64,000 nucleotides of DNA, taken from the NCBI RefSeq assembly GCF_018618475.1, contig NZ_JACSMD010000001.1:682001-746000 (forward strand). Reading direction: 5' to 3'. Shown in pieces: positions 10,740-19,634 of this stretch (position 1 is the first letter of the stretch; each line of letters opens with the position of its first letter). This DNA comes from Exiguobacterium sp. s122 (GTDB taxonomy: Bacteria > Bacillota > Bacilli > Exiguobacteriales > Exiguobacteriaceae). The position numbers were made by a program, and so were the translations under genes. Under the pieces are notes generated by a model that made no database searches, had not been told where the DNA came from, and was given only the letters and a program-made list of their open reading frames with translations.

Positions 10740-11957
10740 TTGAAAACAATGTTAATGGTCTGTCAAAACTATTATCCGGAAATCGGCAGTGCCGGCAACC
10801 GGATGCAAAATATTACGCATCTCATGAAAGAGCGCGGCTATGACGTCGAAGTCATCACAGCCGCGCCGTCGTATCCGAACTTCAACTTGTATCAAGACGA
10901 CCGATTCTGGAACGATCACGCGCTCAACAACCAACCGTTCATCAAGCGGCTCATCACGAAGAAGCGCAAGCACACGTCAAACATGCTGAACCGGCTCGCC
11001 CTGTTCCTCGAACAGATGGTTAAAGGCGTCGGCGCCGTACGGACGCTCGAAACGAAACCGGATGTCGTCTTCGCGACGACCCCGTCTTTTTTTATGGCGT
11101 TCGTCGGCGTCTATGCGAAACGGAAGTACGACGTCCCGTTTATCTTGGACGTCCGTGACCTCTGGCCGGAATCGGTGAAAGGGGTCGGCGTGTTCAAACA
11201 CGATTGGATGCTCGCGCCGGCGTTTTGGTTTGAGAAACGGTTGTATCAGTCGGCCGATGCCATCATCATCAACTCAGAAGGGTTTCGTAGCTACCTTCGC
11301 CAGCGGGGCGTCGACAACGACCGCATCCACTATATGCCGAACTCGATTCGACAGAGTGAGCGCAACCTCGAGCGGACCGTCCCAGAAGACGACCGGATGG
11401 AGATTTTATACGCCGGCAACATGGGACTCGCCCAGGACGTATCGCTCCTCCTCGAGCTCGCGGAGCGGTTCCGCGACGAGCCGCGCGTCCACTTCAAGTT
11501 GATTGGATACGGCTACCGGAAAAACGAGTTGAAAGACATGATTAAAGCACGTGGCTTTAAAAACTTCTTGTTCCTCGAGGCGATGCCACGGACGGAGGCG
11601 TTCCAGGCAATCAAGAATGCAGACGTCGCGTTCGTCAGCTTGATTGACCAGGACGTGTTCGACACGGTCATCCCTGGAAAGCTGATTGACTACATGGCCG
11701 TCGGCAAACCGATCGTCGCGGCGGTGTCAGGCCATGCGGCGAATGTCATCGAAGCGGCCGAGGTCGGCTACGTGTCGCGGAAGCGTGACATCCATGAAAT
11801 CGAGCGTTCGCTTCGGACGCTTCTTGAGCGTCCCGAGTTACGTGAACAGTACGGGGCGAACGGCGTCCGTTATGTGAAAGACAACTTGTGCTGGGAAAAC
11901 AATATCCACGTCCTTGAAGACGTGATCGAAAAAGTAACGATGGAGGCAACACGATGA
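10740..11957 (+). CDS. GT4-family glycosyltransferase
   Basis: A 405-residue GT-B-fold protein. The N-terminal acceptor domain includes the PEIGSAGNRM loop typical of WbuB-like enzymes; the C-terminal donor domain has ILYAGNMGLAQDV and the PGKLIDYMAVGKPIVAA segment in place of the usual EGFGLP-type loop. It probably transfers a sugar from a nucleotide donor during surface polysaccharide or glycolipid synthesis; the acceptor is unknown. A TTG at 10740 is preferred as start because AAGGTG lies about 8 nt upstream; ATG 10749 is the alternative. It overlaps the next gene by 4 nt. Confidence 0.8.
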   Translation: MKTMLMVCQNYYPEIGSAGNRMQNITHLMKERGYDVEVITAAPSYPNFNLYQDDRFWNDHALNNQPFIKRLITKKRKHTSNMLNRLALFLEQMVKGVGAVRTLETKPDVVFATTPSFFMAFVGVYAKRKYDVPFILDVRDLWPESVKGVGVFKHDWMLAPAFWFEKRLYQSADAIIINSEGFRSYLRQRGVDNDRIHYMPNSIRQSERNLERTVPEDDRMEILYAGNMGLAQDVSLLLELAERFRDEPRVHFKLIGYGYRKNELKDMIKARGFKNFLFLEAMPRTEAFQAIKNADVAFVSLIDQDVFDTVIPGKLIDYMAVGKPIVAAVSGHAANVIEAAEVGYVSRKRDIHEIERSLRTLLERPELREQYGANGVRYVKDNLCWENNIHVLEDVIEKVTMEATR

Positions 11958-13285
11958 AGGTATGTATGTTTGTTTGGAACCACTTTACGAATGACGCCCG
12001 CGTCCTTCGCGAATGCTCGGCGCTCGCCGAGGCGGGCTACGAGGTCGATTTGATCGCCCTCCAAGATCCGAAAAATAAAGATCTCCCGGCGGAAGAGATG
12101 CGTCCGGAAGGATTCCGCGTCATCCGTGTGAAGCGGCAGCCGTCGATTCTCGTCAACGGGATGAAGGCGCTCAAGTCGGCCCGGACGTGGATCTCACAGA
12201 AGACGACACGGAAAATTGGTGCCGGACTCGTCGGTGCCGGGCTGTTCGTCCTCGCGCCACTGACGATGCTCGGCCTCGGTGCCGCGGCAGGCGCAATCTT
12301 GCTTCCGCCGGTCCGTAAAAATATCGTCAATGCGAGTGCGATGCTCGAGATGGTGTTCGCGTCGACGAAGAAGTCGTACGACTTCTATCACGCCAATGAC
12401 TTGAACACGCTCCCGCAGGCGCTCATCGCCGGGAAACTCGTCAACAACGGGAAGATCGTCTACGATTCGCACGAAGTGCAGACGGACCGGACCGGGTACG
12501 GCTACATCCAAAGTAACCTCGAAGGCTGGCTCCTGCCATACGTCGACACGATGATGGTCGAGAACCATACGCGCGCGGCGCATAACGAGACGCTCTACGG
12601 TTTCTATCCGTACGTGCTCCATAACTATCCGTTCTATCGTCCGCTCGACTTCTCGCTCCGAAAAGACTCGCACGCGCTCCTCGGACTTCCAAAAGATGAG
12701 AAGATTCTCTTGTATCAGGGCGGCATCCAAGCCGGTCGCGGACTCGAGCAACTGATTCTTGCGGCGAAAGACTTTAAAGAAGGAACGCTCGTCATGATCG
12801 GCGACGGGAAACTGAAGCCGACAATCAAGCAGATGATTGAAGATGAAGGTGTCTCAGACCGCGTCAAGATGATTGACAAGGTACCGGTCGAGGCGTTACC
12901 GTACTATACGATGAACGCCTACCTCGGCTTCCAAGTATTGAACAACGTCTGTTTCAACCACTATTCGGCTTCTTCAAACAAGTTGTTCGAATATTTGATG
13001 GCCGAAGTGCCGGTCGTCTCGTGCGATTTCCCTGAAATCGAACGGGTCGTCGCCGGGAACGATGTCGGGGTCGTCGTCGACTCGCACGACCCACAATCGA
13101 TCGCTGAAGGTGTCAACCGCTTGCTCGAGGACGAAGCGCTCTACGCACGCGTCAAAGCAAACACGAAGACGGCGCGTGAACAATATAACTGGGATTTGGA
13201 AAAAGAGGCACTCTTGGCCGTGTACGAAAACGTCGCGGACCGCAAGTTGCCGATTATGAAAGACGGTGCGCCAAAGCCAGCATAA
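11954..13285 (+). CDS. GT4-family glycosyltransferase with membrane-associated hydrophobic insert
   Basis: A 443-residue glycosyltransferase with GT-B architecture: donor-domain strand ILLYQGGIQAGRGLEQLI, VMIGDGKLKP and the SNKLFEYLMAEVPVVSCDFPEI loop. A hydrophobic, glycine- and alanine-rich stretch at about residues 88-115 (GLFVLAPLTMLGLGAAAGA) suggests membrane association. The ATG overlaps the previous stop (ATGA), implying coupled translation. Substrates cannot be told from sequence. A rho-independent terminator follows immediately, ending the galU operon. Confidence 0.78.
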   Translation: MKVCMFVWNHFTNDARVLRECSALAEAGYEVDLIALQDPKNKDLPAEEMRPEGFRVIRVKRQPSILVNGMKALKSARTWISQKTTRKIGAGLVGAGLFVLAPLTMLGLGAAAGAILLPPVRKNIVNASAMLEMVFASTKKSYDFYHANDLNTLPQALIAGKLVNNGKIVYDSHEVQTDRTGYGYIQSNLEGWLLPYVDTMMVENHTRAAHNETLYGFYPYVLHNYPFYRPLDFSLRKDSHALLGLPKDEKILLYQGGIQAGRGLEQLILAAKDFKEGTLVMIGDGKLKPTIKQMIEDEGVSDRVKMIDKVPVEALPYYTMNAYLGFQVLNNVCFNHYSASSNKLFEYLMAEVPVVSCDFPEIERVVAGNDVGVVVDSHDPQSIAEGVNRLLEDEALYARVKANTKTAREQYNWDLEKEALLAVYENVADRKLPIMKDGAPKPA

Positions 13286-13288
13286 GGA

Positions 13289-13319
13289 AAAGACTGCGGT
13301 TTTGGCCGCGGTCTTTTTT
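13289..13319 (+). terminator. Terminator of the galU-glycosyltransferase operon
   Basis: AAGACTGCGG pairs with CCGCGGTCTT, followed by T run; the U tract lies inside the leader of the next gene. Confidence 0.9.
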
Positions 13320-13340
13320 ATGTGGAAAGGGGAAACGATT

Positions 13341-14228
13341 ATGAAACGTCAACAACAACATCTACTCCGCCAACAAGTGTGGAAAAAGCTGCAATCGATC
13401 TCTGTAAAAGATATCGCCTGGATCATCGCCGGATCGTTCATCCTCGCGTTCGGGGTGAACTACTTCACCGTCCCGAACGATTTCTCGGAAGGCGGGCTTC
13501 TCGGGGTGACGATCATCTTGTTCTACTTGTTCGAGTGGGACCTCGGCGTCACGTCGATTATCGGGAACGGGATTCTGTTTATTATCGGGTATAAGCTACT
13601 CGACCGCCGAACGATGGTCTATTCCGTCATCGCCGTCGTCGCGACATCATTCTTCCTCAGTTTGACGCATAGCTGGGGGAGTCCGTCGGAAGACAAGTTG
13701 CTCGCGGCCGTCTATGCCGGCATCATGATCGGGGTCGGCATCGGTATGGTGCTCCGCGTCGGTGGGACGACCGGGGGCGGGGTCATCATCGCCCGGCTCA
13801 TGGAACGGTATCTTCACTTGAGCGTCGCCGTATCGATGTTCATTATCGATGCGATCGTCGTCGCCGCCTCAGGCTTCTTCCTCGGCGAACAAGTCGTCCT
13901 CTATACGCTCATCGCCATCATCATCGGCTCATGGGTGATCGACCTCGTCGCCGAGGGACTTAACATCCGAAAAGCCGTCACCATCATCAGTGACAAGCAA
14001 GAAGAGCTCGCCGTCGTCTTGACGGAGACGCTCGGCCGCTCGGCGACGATTATCCACGGTCACGGCTACTATACGAAGCAAGATAAGAACATGCTGTACA
14101 TGATCGTCGACAAGCGCCAAGTCGGACCGCTCAAGAAAATCGTCGAAGTGACGGACCCACGTGCGTTCGTTGTCATCCACCAAGTGAAAGAGGTCATTGG
14201 AGAAGGGTTCAGCTACCCGTCCCGATAA
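13341..14228 (+). CDS. YitT-family membrane protein (DUF161/DUF2179)
   Basis: A 295-residue integral membrane protein with about five to six hydrophobic helices in the first 200 residues, including the family-typical GVNYFTVPNDFSEGGLLGVT and RVGGTTGGGVIIARL segments, then a cytosolic DUF2179 domain (VTIISDKQEELAVVLTE..., GRSATIIHGHGYYT). YitT proteins are widespread in Firmicutes; their transported substrate is not established. ATG 13341 follows AAAGGGG; a longer frame from 13266 would run through the upstream terminator and is rejected. Confidence 0.85.
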   Translation: MKRQQQHLLRQQVWKKLQSISVKDIAWIIAGSFILAFGVNYFTVPNDFSEGGLLGVTIILFYLFEWDLGVTSIIGNGILFIIGYKLLDRRTMVYSVIAVVATSFFLSLTHSWGSPSEDKLLAAVYAGIMIGVGIGMVLRVGGTTGGGVIIARLMERYLHLSVAVSMFIIDAIVVAASGFFLGEQVVLYTLIAIIIGSWVIDLVAEGLNIRKAVTIISDKQEELAVVLTETLGRSATIIHGHGYYTKQDKNMLYMIVDKRQVGPLKKIVEVTDPRAFVVIHQVKEVIGEGFSYPSR

Positions 14229-14301
14229 TTTGAACGCTGGTGTTTTGTTCACAACTTCGATATAATAAAAGGCGTGTAAAAAGAAGGAGGAACTGACTAC
14301 T

Positions 14302-14526
14302 ATGCAAACGATCGCTACAATCAGCCTACTCGTCGTGGCTGTCTTATTGATTGTCGTCGTACTGCTCATGTCAGGTCGGTCGCAAGGTCTTGGTGCGATT
14401 GCAGGTGGCGCGGAGCAGTTGTTCGGCCGCCAGAAAGCGCGCGGCTTTGACGCTGTTTTGAACCGAACTGCAGCTGTACTAGGCACGTTGTTTTTCATTT
14501 TAGGATTACTAGTCGCATCATTATGA
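14302..14526 (+). CDS. secG: Preprotein translocase subunit SecG
   Basis: A 74-residue Sec translocon subunit with two membrane helices (about residues 3-25 and 51-73) joined by the conserved loop SGRSQGLGAIAGGAEQLFG. It assists SecYE/SecA in protein export. AGGAGGA precedes the ATG and a TATAAT box lies at 14261-14266. The order secG-est-rnr-smpB-ssrA is conserved in Bacilli. A terminator follows the gene, so secG can also be expressed alone. Confidence 0.95.
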   Translation: MQTIATISLLVVAVLLIVVVLLMSGRSQGLGAIAGGAEQLFGRQKARGFDAVLNRTAAVLGTLFFILGLLVASL

Positions 14527-14530
14527 TGAA

Positions 14531-14580
14531 AGGCTGATCGTTCTCGATTTTTACGTGAGGCGATCAGCTTTTGTTTTTTT
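14531..14580 (+). terminator. Terminator after secG
   Basis: A stem of AGGCTGATCG (14531-14540) and CGATCAGCTT (14561-14570) with a 20-nt loop is followed by TTGTTTTTTT. Confidence 0.85.
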
Positions 14581-14616
14581 CAAAATTATTATGGGAATAA
14601 TGGAAGGTATGAGGAG

Positions 14617-15369
14617 ATGACGTTAGCAATGAAGATTACAGCACCGAAACCGTTCTTCTTCGAAGGCGGGCCACGTGCCGTGTTGATGTTACATGGCTTT
14701 ACAGGATCGAGCGCGGATGTACGCATGCTCGGTCGCTTCCTACAAAAAGAAGGGTATACGTGCATGGGCCCGCAATACCGCGGCCATGCCGTACCGCCGG
14801 AAGAGTTGCTCCAGTATGGACCGGCTGACTGGTGGGAAGATGTGTTGAACGCATACGAGACGTTGAAAGAGAAAGGCTACGAAGAGATTGCCGTCTGTGG
14901 GCTCTCGCTCGGCGGCGTCATGTCGCTTCGACTCGCCTCAGAGAAAGACGTCAAAGGTGTCATCCCGATGTGCGCGCCGACGGGTATTGACGCAGAAGAC
15001 CGTCTTTACACAGGAGTCAAAGCGTACGCCCGAGAATATAAATCACGAGAAGACAAAACACCTGAACAGATCGAACAGGAGATGGCAGACTTTAAGCCGA
15101 TGCCGACGCTCAAAGACCTTCGTGCCTTCGTTCGCGACACGACGACGAAACTCGAAGACATCTACGTCCCGGCGCTCGTCGTCCAAGGGGCGAAAGACCG
15201 GATGGTCGATCCTCATTCTGCACACGAAATTTATGAGGCGATCAACGCGTTCCAAAAAGAATTGCTCATGTACGAGCAGTCGGGACACGTGATCACCCTC
15301 GACAAAGAAAAAGAGAAACTGCACCAGGACGTGCTCGATTTTCTCGAAACGTTGAACTGGTCAGTCTAA
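14617..15369 (+). CDS. est: Carboxylesterase, alpha/beta hydrolase (Est30-like)
   Basis: A 250-residue alpha/beta hydrolase resembling the Geobacillus Est30 carboxylesterase. It shows the oxyanion motif MLHGFTGSS, nucleophile elbow GLSLGG with Ser at about residue 97, the late acidic motif in GAKDRMVD and the catalytic His in SGHVITLD. It hydrolyses short-chain esters in vitro in the family; the natural substrate is unknown. The start is uncertain: ATG 14617 has GGAAGG 9 nt upstream, while ATG 14629 has GAGGAG 12 nt upstream. It lies between secG and rnr, as in other Bacilli. Confidence 0.88.
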   Translation: MTLAMKITAPKPFFFEGGPRAVLMLHGFTGSSADVRMLGRFLQKEGYTCMGPQYRGHAVPPEELLQYGPADWWEDVLNAYETLKEKGYEEIAVCGLSLGGVMSLRLASEKDVKGVIPMCAPTGIDAEDRLYTGVKAYAREYKSREDKTPEQIEQEMADFKPMPTLKDLRAFVRDTTTKLEDIYVPALVVQGAKDRMVDPHSAHEIYEAINAFQKELLMYEQSGHVITLDKEKEKLHQDVLDFLETLNWSV

Positions 15370-15384
15370 GAAGGAGGTGTCACG

Positions 15385-17778
15385 TTGAATTTACGTGACC
15401 AACTATTAGAAATTATCCAGTCGAGCGAAAAACCGCTCACTGTCGACCAATTGACCGAGCGATTAGCGCTCGAGTCGACGGATGCCTTTAAAGAGCTCAT
15501 CCGTACATTGAATGCCCTCGAAGAAGAAGGGGCTATCGGCCGCACGCGGACGAACCGTTATGGGACGCTCGCCGCACTCGGCCAAGTATCGGGAATCATC
15601 TCGATCCATCAGCGCGGCTTTGGCTTTTTATCGGTCGAAGGGGAGACCGATGACGTCTTCTTGCCAGCTGAACAATTGAAAGACGTCTACCACGGTGACA
15701 CGATTCTCGTCAAAAAACGCGAGGACAACCGTGGCAAGACCGAGGGCGTGCTCCTCAAAGTATTGAAGCGCGGCTTGTCCGAGTTCGTCGGGACGTATAC
15801 GCTCCCGAGCGGACGCCTCGACCAGTTCGCCTTCATCGAGCCGGACGATAAGCGCATCAACTTCTGGCCGGTCGTCAATCCAGACAAATCGCTCGGTGCC
15901 GTCGATGGCCATAAAGTCGTCGTCCGCATCACGAAATATCCGGACGGCCGTTTCGCCGGCGCGTGTGACGTCGTCCGCATCATCGGACACAAGAACGACC
16001 CCGGCGTCGACATCTTGTCGATCGTCTACAAGCACGGGATTCCGACCGAGTTCCCAGAAGACGTCATCAATCAAGCGAACGCGGTGCCAGACGAGGCAGA
16101 TGAGAAAGACTTCATCGGCCGTGTCGATCTTCGTAACGAGACGATTTTCACGATTGACGGGGAAGACGCGAAAGATTTGGACGATGCCGTCCACGTCAAG
16201 AAACTCGACAACGGCAACTATGAGCTCGGCGTCCATATCGCCGACGTCTCGCATTACGTGAGGGAAGGCTCACCGCTCGACATCGAGGCGTTCGAGCGTG
16301 GGACGAGTGTGTATCTCGTCGACCGCGTCATCCCGATGCTTCCGCACCGTTTATCAAACGGGATTTGTTCACTCAACCCGCACGTCAACCGTCTGACGCT
16401 CAGCTGCGTCATGGAGATTTCCCCGCAAAGCGGGAAAGTCGTCAACCATGAGCTGTTCCCGAGTGTGATTAAGACGACGGAACGGATGACGTACACGAAC
16501 GTGCGTGAGATTATCGAGCGCGATGGCGAAGAGACGCTCAAACGCTACGAGCCGTTCATCGGCGAATTCGACCTTATGGCCGAACTCGCGGAAGTGCTCC
16601 GGAAGCGCCGGAACGCGCGCGGTGCCATCAACTTCGACTTCGCCGAGGCGAAAGTCGTCGTCGACGAGGAAGGCAAACCGGCCGACATCGTCCTCCGTCC
16701 GCGCTCGGTCGCGGAGAAGTTGATTGAAGAGTTCATGCTCGCCGCCAACGAGACGGTCGCAGAGCACTTCCACAAGATGGACGTCCCGTTCATCTATCGT
16801 GTCCACGACAATCCGAAGTCGGACAAGCTCGACTTCTTCTTCGATTTCGTCGCCAACTTCGGCGTGCACATCGAACGGTTCAAAGGCCAGACGGTCGACC
16901 CGAAGACGCTTCAAAAGATTTTGAAGGCGATCGAAGGGGAACCGGAAGAAGCGGTCATCAGTACGATCATGCTCCGCTCGATGCAACAGGCGAAGTACGA
17001 TGACGTCTCCCTTGGCCACTTCGGTCTCGCGACAGATTTCTATACGCACTTCACGTCGCCGATTCGTCGCTACCCGGACTTGATCGTCCACCGTCTCATG
17101 CGCACATACGTCTTCAATCAAGACGTGTCAGAGAAGACGATTGCCAAGTATGAGGACCGTCTCGGCCCAATCGCCGAGCAAGCCTCGAAACGCGAACGTC
17201 GCTCGGTCGATGCCGAACGTGAGACGCAGGCGCTCAAGAAAGCCGAGTACATGGAATCTCGTCTCGGTGAAGAGTTCGACGGCGTCGTCAGCGGCGTGAC
17301 GAACTTCGGGATGTTCATCGAGCTCCCGAACACGATTGAAGGGCTCGTTCGTCTCCAGTCGATGGATGACTATTACCACTTTGACGAGTCGCAGCTCATG
17401 CTCCTCGGTGAGCGGACGAACCGTCAGTTCCGCATCGGTGACGCGGTCCGTGTCAAAGTCGACGCCGTCAACTTAGACGAGCGGACGATCGACTTCACGG
17501 TCGTCGGCATGCCGAAACGGGAACAGTCGCGCCGTCGTCAACCGACGACGATTAAGGCGAAAGAAGGCCGCCCGAAGAAAGATGAGAAACGTGGAGGCCG
17601 TGGTCGTGACGACAAACGTCCGAAACGCGGCAAGCCAGGGAAACCGGGCAAGCCAGGTGAGAAACCGAAACGGGAAGGCGAGAAATCGTCACAAGGCCGT
17701 TCGGCACTCAACTTGAAGAAGAAAGACAAGCAAAAACGAAAAGGCGACGCCAAACGAGGAGCGAAGAAGCGTCGTTGA
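15385..17778 (+). CDS. rnr: Ribonuclease R
   Basis: A 797-residue processive 3'-5' exoribonuclease of the RNB family that degrades structured RNA and acts with tmRNA/SmpB on stalled messages. Domains in order: N-terminal winged helix (about 1-60), two cold-shock domains (including GFGFLSVEGETDDVFL), RNB catalytic domain with TIDGEDAKDLDDAVHV (Mg-binding aspartates) and FTSPIRRYPDLIVHR, then an S1 domain (FDGVVSGVTNFGMFIEL). The C-terminal 85 residues form a very basic tail with GKPGKPGKPG repeats. The start is TTG at 15385 behind AAGGAGGTG. It is followed by smpB and ssrA. Confidence 0.96.
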   Translation: MNLRDQLLEIIQSSEKPLTVDQLTERLALESTDAFKELIRTLNALEEEGAIGRTRTNRYGTLAALGQVSGIISIHQRGFGFLSVEGETDDVFLPAEQLKDVYHGDTILVKKREDNRGKTEGVLLKVLKRGLSEFVGTYTLPSGRLDQFAFIEPDDKRINFWPVVNPDKSLGAVDGHKVVVRITKYPDGRFAGACDVVRIIGHKNDPGVDILSIVYKHGIPTEFPEDVINQANAVPDEADEKDFIGRVDLRNETIFTIDGEDAKDLDDAVHVKKLDNGNYELGVHIADVSHYVREGSPLDIEAFERGTSVYLVDRVIPMLPHRLSNGICSLNPHVNRLTLSCVMEISPQSGKVVNHELFPSVIKTTERMTYTNVREIIERDGEETLKRYEPFIGEFDLMAELAEVLRKRRNARGAINFDFAEAKVVVDEEGKPADIVLRPRSVAEKLIEEFMLAANETVAEHFHKMDVPFIYRVHDNPKSDKLDFFFDFVANFGVHIERFKGQTVDPKTLQKILKAIEGEPEEAVISTIMLRSMQQAKYDDVSLGHFGLATDFYTHFTSPIRRYPDLIVHRLMRTYVFNQDVSEKTIAKYEDRLGPIAEQASKRERRSVDAERETQALKKAEYMESRLGEEFDGVVSGVTNFGMFIELPNTIEGLVRLQSMDDYYHFDESQLMLLGERTNRQFRIGDAVRVKVDAVNLDERTIDFTVVGMPKREQSRRRQPTTIKAKEGRPKKDEKRGGRGRDDKRPKRGKPGKPGKPGEKPKREGEKSSQGRSALNLKKKDKQKRKGDAKRGAKKRR

Positions 17779-17779
17779 T

Positions 17780-17800
17780 AGGAGGGGGCGACCCCTCCTC
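17780..17800 (+). terminator. GC hairpin between rnr and smpB
   Basis: AGGAGGGG pairs with CCCCTCCT around a short loop, but no T run follows. It may be a transcript-stability or attenuation hairpin rather than a full terminator. Confidence 0.45.
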
Positions 17801-17827
17801 TATATTGAGGTAAAGGACTGAATGTGT

Positions 17828-18298
17828 ATGGCCAAGAAGAAAGATTCGAACGTGCTCGCTCAAAACCGCAAAGCGTCTTTCGATTATGCGATTGAAGATA
17901 CGATTGAAGCCGGTATGGTGTTGACGGGGACCGAAATCAAATCGGTGCGCCAGTCAAAAATCAACATCGCCGACGCGTATGTCCGCTTTGACGGTGGTGA
18001 GGCGACGCTTCACAACTGTCATATCAGCCCGTTCGAGCAGGGGAACCGGTTCAACCATGAGCCGCTCCGTGTCCGAAAGCTATTGTTGCATAGGAAACAA
18101 ATCAATCAGCTCATTGGGGCACAAGGACGTGATGGGTATACGATCATCCCGCTCAAGGTGTACATCAAGAGCGGATTCGCGAAATGTCTCCTCGGAATCG
18201 GGCGCGGGAAGAAGAAGTACGACAAACGCGACGACTTGAAGAAAAAAGACGCGAAGCGTGACGTCGACCGTGCACTCCGGGACCGGCAAAAATACTGA
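17828..18298 (+). CDS. smpB: SsrA-binding protein SmpB
   Basis: A 156-residue OB-fold RNA-binding protein that delivers tmRNA to stalled ribosomes. Motifs: [49 protein letters not shown]-like segment ([13 protein letters not shown]) and a basic C-terminal tail ([20 protein letters not shown]) that enters the mRNA channel. ATG 17828 gives the usual MAKKKDSN start, with AAAGGA 10 nt upstream; ATG 17822 is an alternative. The ssrA promoter overlaps its stop codon. Confidence 0.97.
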   Translation: MAKKKDSNVLAQNRKASFDYAIEDTIEAGMVLTGTEIKSVRQSKINIADAYVRFDGGEATLHNCHISPFEQGNRFNHEPLRVRKLLLHRKQINQLIGAQGRDGYTIIPLKVYIKSGFAKCLLGIGRGKKKYDKRDDLKKKDAKRDVDRALRDRQKY

Positions 18299-18323
18299 CA
18301 GCGAGACCTGATTGTGGTATAGT
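18295..18323 (+). promoter_or_regulatory. ssrA promoter
   Basis: CTGACA (18295-18300), 17-nt spacer, TATAGT (18318-18323), with TG at 18315-18316 making an extended -10. The -35 box overlaps the smpB stop codon. Confidence 0.8.
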
Positions 18324-18347
18324 TGTTGTAGTACCAATTACCACCTC

Positions 18348-18700
18348 GGGGACGTTATGGATTCGACGGGGGTAGGTCGGTCGTATGTGGCGTGTCGAGG
18401 GGTCGGCCTCGTTAAAACGCAAACGCCTATAACTGGCAAAACTAACACACAACTCGCAGCAGCCTAAGTGCCCTGCGGATCCTGACATCCATCGCTTGTG
18501 TGGATGACTTTCAGGGTCTCAAACTAAGCAAGCTACGCTTCAACCTCGCCGTCTGAGGGCGCGAAGAAGAGATGAACCAGACTGGATGCGACAACGCCTG
18601 TTTATCGGCAGTGTCACATTGAGATTCAATAGATAAACTACACACGTAGAAGCATGCGTTACGATGCCTTCGGACGCGGGTTCGACTCCCGCCGTCTCCA
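18348..18700 (+). ncRNA. ssrA: Transfer-messenger RNA (tmRNA)
   Basis: Rescues ribosomes stalled on messages lacking a stop codon. The 5' end GGGGACGTTATGGATTCGAC pairs through GGGGAC with GTCTCC next to the encoded CCA (18698-18700). The T-arm-like GGTTCGACTCCC is present. The tag reading frame at 18435-18467 starts with the resume codon GGC and encodes GKTNTQLAAA, ending with the LAAA-type degradation signal and TAA. It lies directly behind smpB, its protein partner. The 3' end is a typical integration site for mobile elements, and a decayed copy of it is found about 600 nt downstream. Confidence 0.97.
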
Positions 18701-18743
18701 TTTTTAAACAGTCTACATGGACTGTGATCAATGATTTTTAACG

Positions 18744-18782
18744 AAGACCTTCTAATTTCATTGAGATTAGAAGGTCTTTTGA
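18744..18782. terminator. Terminator downstream of ssrA
   Basis: AAGACCTTCTAAT pairs with ATTAGAAGGTCTT (13 bp) around a short loop, followed by TTTTGATTTT. A small extra hairpin (ACAGTC/GACTGT) sits at 18708-18725, just after the tmRNA CCA. Confidence 0.9.
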
Positions 18783-18828
18783 TTTTAGTGGAGCAAGTCT
18801 CACAATTAGATGAAAGCAGGTGAATCGA

Positions 18829-18972
18829 ATGGGAAAATACCAATTAGATACGAAAAGTAAAGTGGCCGCTGCCAAGTATCAAGATGGGAAAAAACCAGCT
18901 GTATCGAATAAAAAAGATAAAATCAATCAGCTTCGAGAAGCGTATTTAAAGAAGCAACAAGAGAAGAAATGA
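18829..18972 (+). CDS. Small hypothetical lysine-rich protein
   Basis: A 47-residue product starting MGKYQLDTKSKVAAAKYQDG and ending in a lysine/glutamine-rich helix (QLREAYLKKQQEKK). No signal peptide or membrane helix is seen. AAAGCAGGTG lies 5-8 nt upstream of the ATG. I do not recognise a family. It lies between the ssrA terminator and another terminator, in the zone that separates ssrA from the decayed ssrA copy, so it may be an accessory gene of an older insertion. Confidence 0.5.
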   Translation: MGKYQLDTKSKVAAAKYQDGKKPAVSNKKDKINQLREAYLKKQQEKK

Positions 18973-19041
18973 GCTGGTGAATGATGAGACAGCTTAGCTG
19001 ACTTTAGGAGTTATGCTATAAGATAAGTTGATATAAAAAAA

Positions 19042-19090
19042 GAGGGTCATCCTTGCGTAGTTTATGCATGGGTGGCCCTCTTCTTGATTT
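19042..19090. terminator. Strong hairpin terminator, probably bidirectional
   Basis: GAGGGTCATCC (19042-19052) pairs with GGGTGGCCCTC (19070-19080), with some G-T pairs. A T-rich tract follows on the plus strand and a run of A precedes it, so it can act in both directions. It would end the small plus-strand gene and the minus-strand remnant at 19121. Confidence 0.8.
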
Positions 19091-19120
19091 TGCTTTTATT
19101 GCTCAGATTCGATTTGGTCC

Positions 19121-19240
19121 TCACCATAAGTTAAACAAATCTGCCACAATCGCATTGCTTCCATCTTGAAATGTGAGTAATATAAGTGCGATTAGAAGCA
19201 CTCCGATGAAGAGATTGTCCATCCGCGTGAATCTGTTCAT
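19121..19240 (-). pseudogene. 5'-truncated paralogue of the small membrane protein at 22903
   Basis: The minus-strand frame encodes 39 residues, ending LIALILLTFQDGSNAIVADL and FNLW. The last part matches the intact small gene at 22903-23097 (LIALGLFMFQDGSDAIVADL, FNLWR), but the first membrane helix (MGFWYFLMLLIGGWFVI there) is missing. Similarity fades just before the decayed ssrA repeat begins. It is therefore probably a remnant left at the junction of an insertion, although the 39-residue frame itself is open. Function unknown. Confidence 0.7.
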
Positions 19241-19291
19241 GTTTTTTAATAGATTGCTGGAGATTACTACCTATCTACTTGGATGCGTAAC

Positions 19292-19396
19292 GTCAGTTTA
19301 TCGACAGTGTCACATTGAGATTCAATAGATCAACTACACAAGTAGAAGCATGTGTTCACGACACCTTTGGACGCGGGATCGACTCCTGTTGCTCCC
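19292..19396 (+). repeat. Decayed duplicate of the tmRNA 3' end (attachment-site remnant)
   Basis: About 100 nt nearly parallel to ssrA 18598-18700: the shared runs include AGTGTCACATTGAGATTCAA, GTAGAAGCATG and GGACGCGG. It has many substitutions, lacks the terminal CCA (CTCCC in place of CTCCA) and has no 5' partner half, so it cannot be a working tmRNA. Site-specific integrases that use ssrA recreate its 3' end on insertion; the duplicate is best read as an old att site or as DNA brought in with a foreign ssrA end. It marks the left border of the retron region. No integrase gene remains in the window. Confidence 0.75.
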
Positions 19397-19634
19397 TTTT
19401 TATGAAATTGTTGCGAATGTAATACGTTTAAAAGTTAAACGCCATTTGAGACATTGAATATACATTCCTTTAAAAGCAACCCTACTCCTCTAACAATTTT
19501 TTTACAAACTGATAAATTAAATTTTTAAATGAGAATTATTTGGTAAACAATGTATAATTAAATTTGAAAGTTGAAAATGAATAAATTTAAAAATGTAAAA
19601 GGGTTTTGATATTTAAATTAACGGGAGGTTTAAA
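19397..19634 (+). promoter_or_regulatory. AT-rich leader and promoter region of the retron operon
   Basis: No gene is seen. The base composition drops sharply to AT-rich here and stays so until about 22.8 kb. A TATAAT box at 19553-19558 is the best -10 candidate; only a weak -35 is visible. GGGAGGT (19622-19628) is the ribosome site for the effector ATG at 19635. Confidence 0.5.

Noticed and set aside
18511-18843. Minus-strand frames of 63 and 110 codons across ssrA
   Set aside because: They lie antisense to the tmRNA and its terminator and have no ribosome site or family.
19292-19396. Second tmRNA gene
   Set aside because: Only the 3' third is present, with substitutions and no CCA or partner 5' half.
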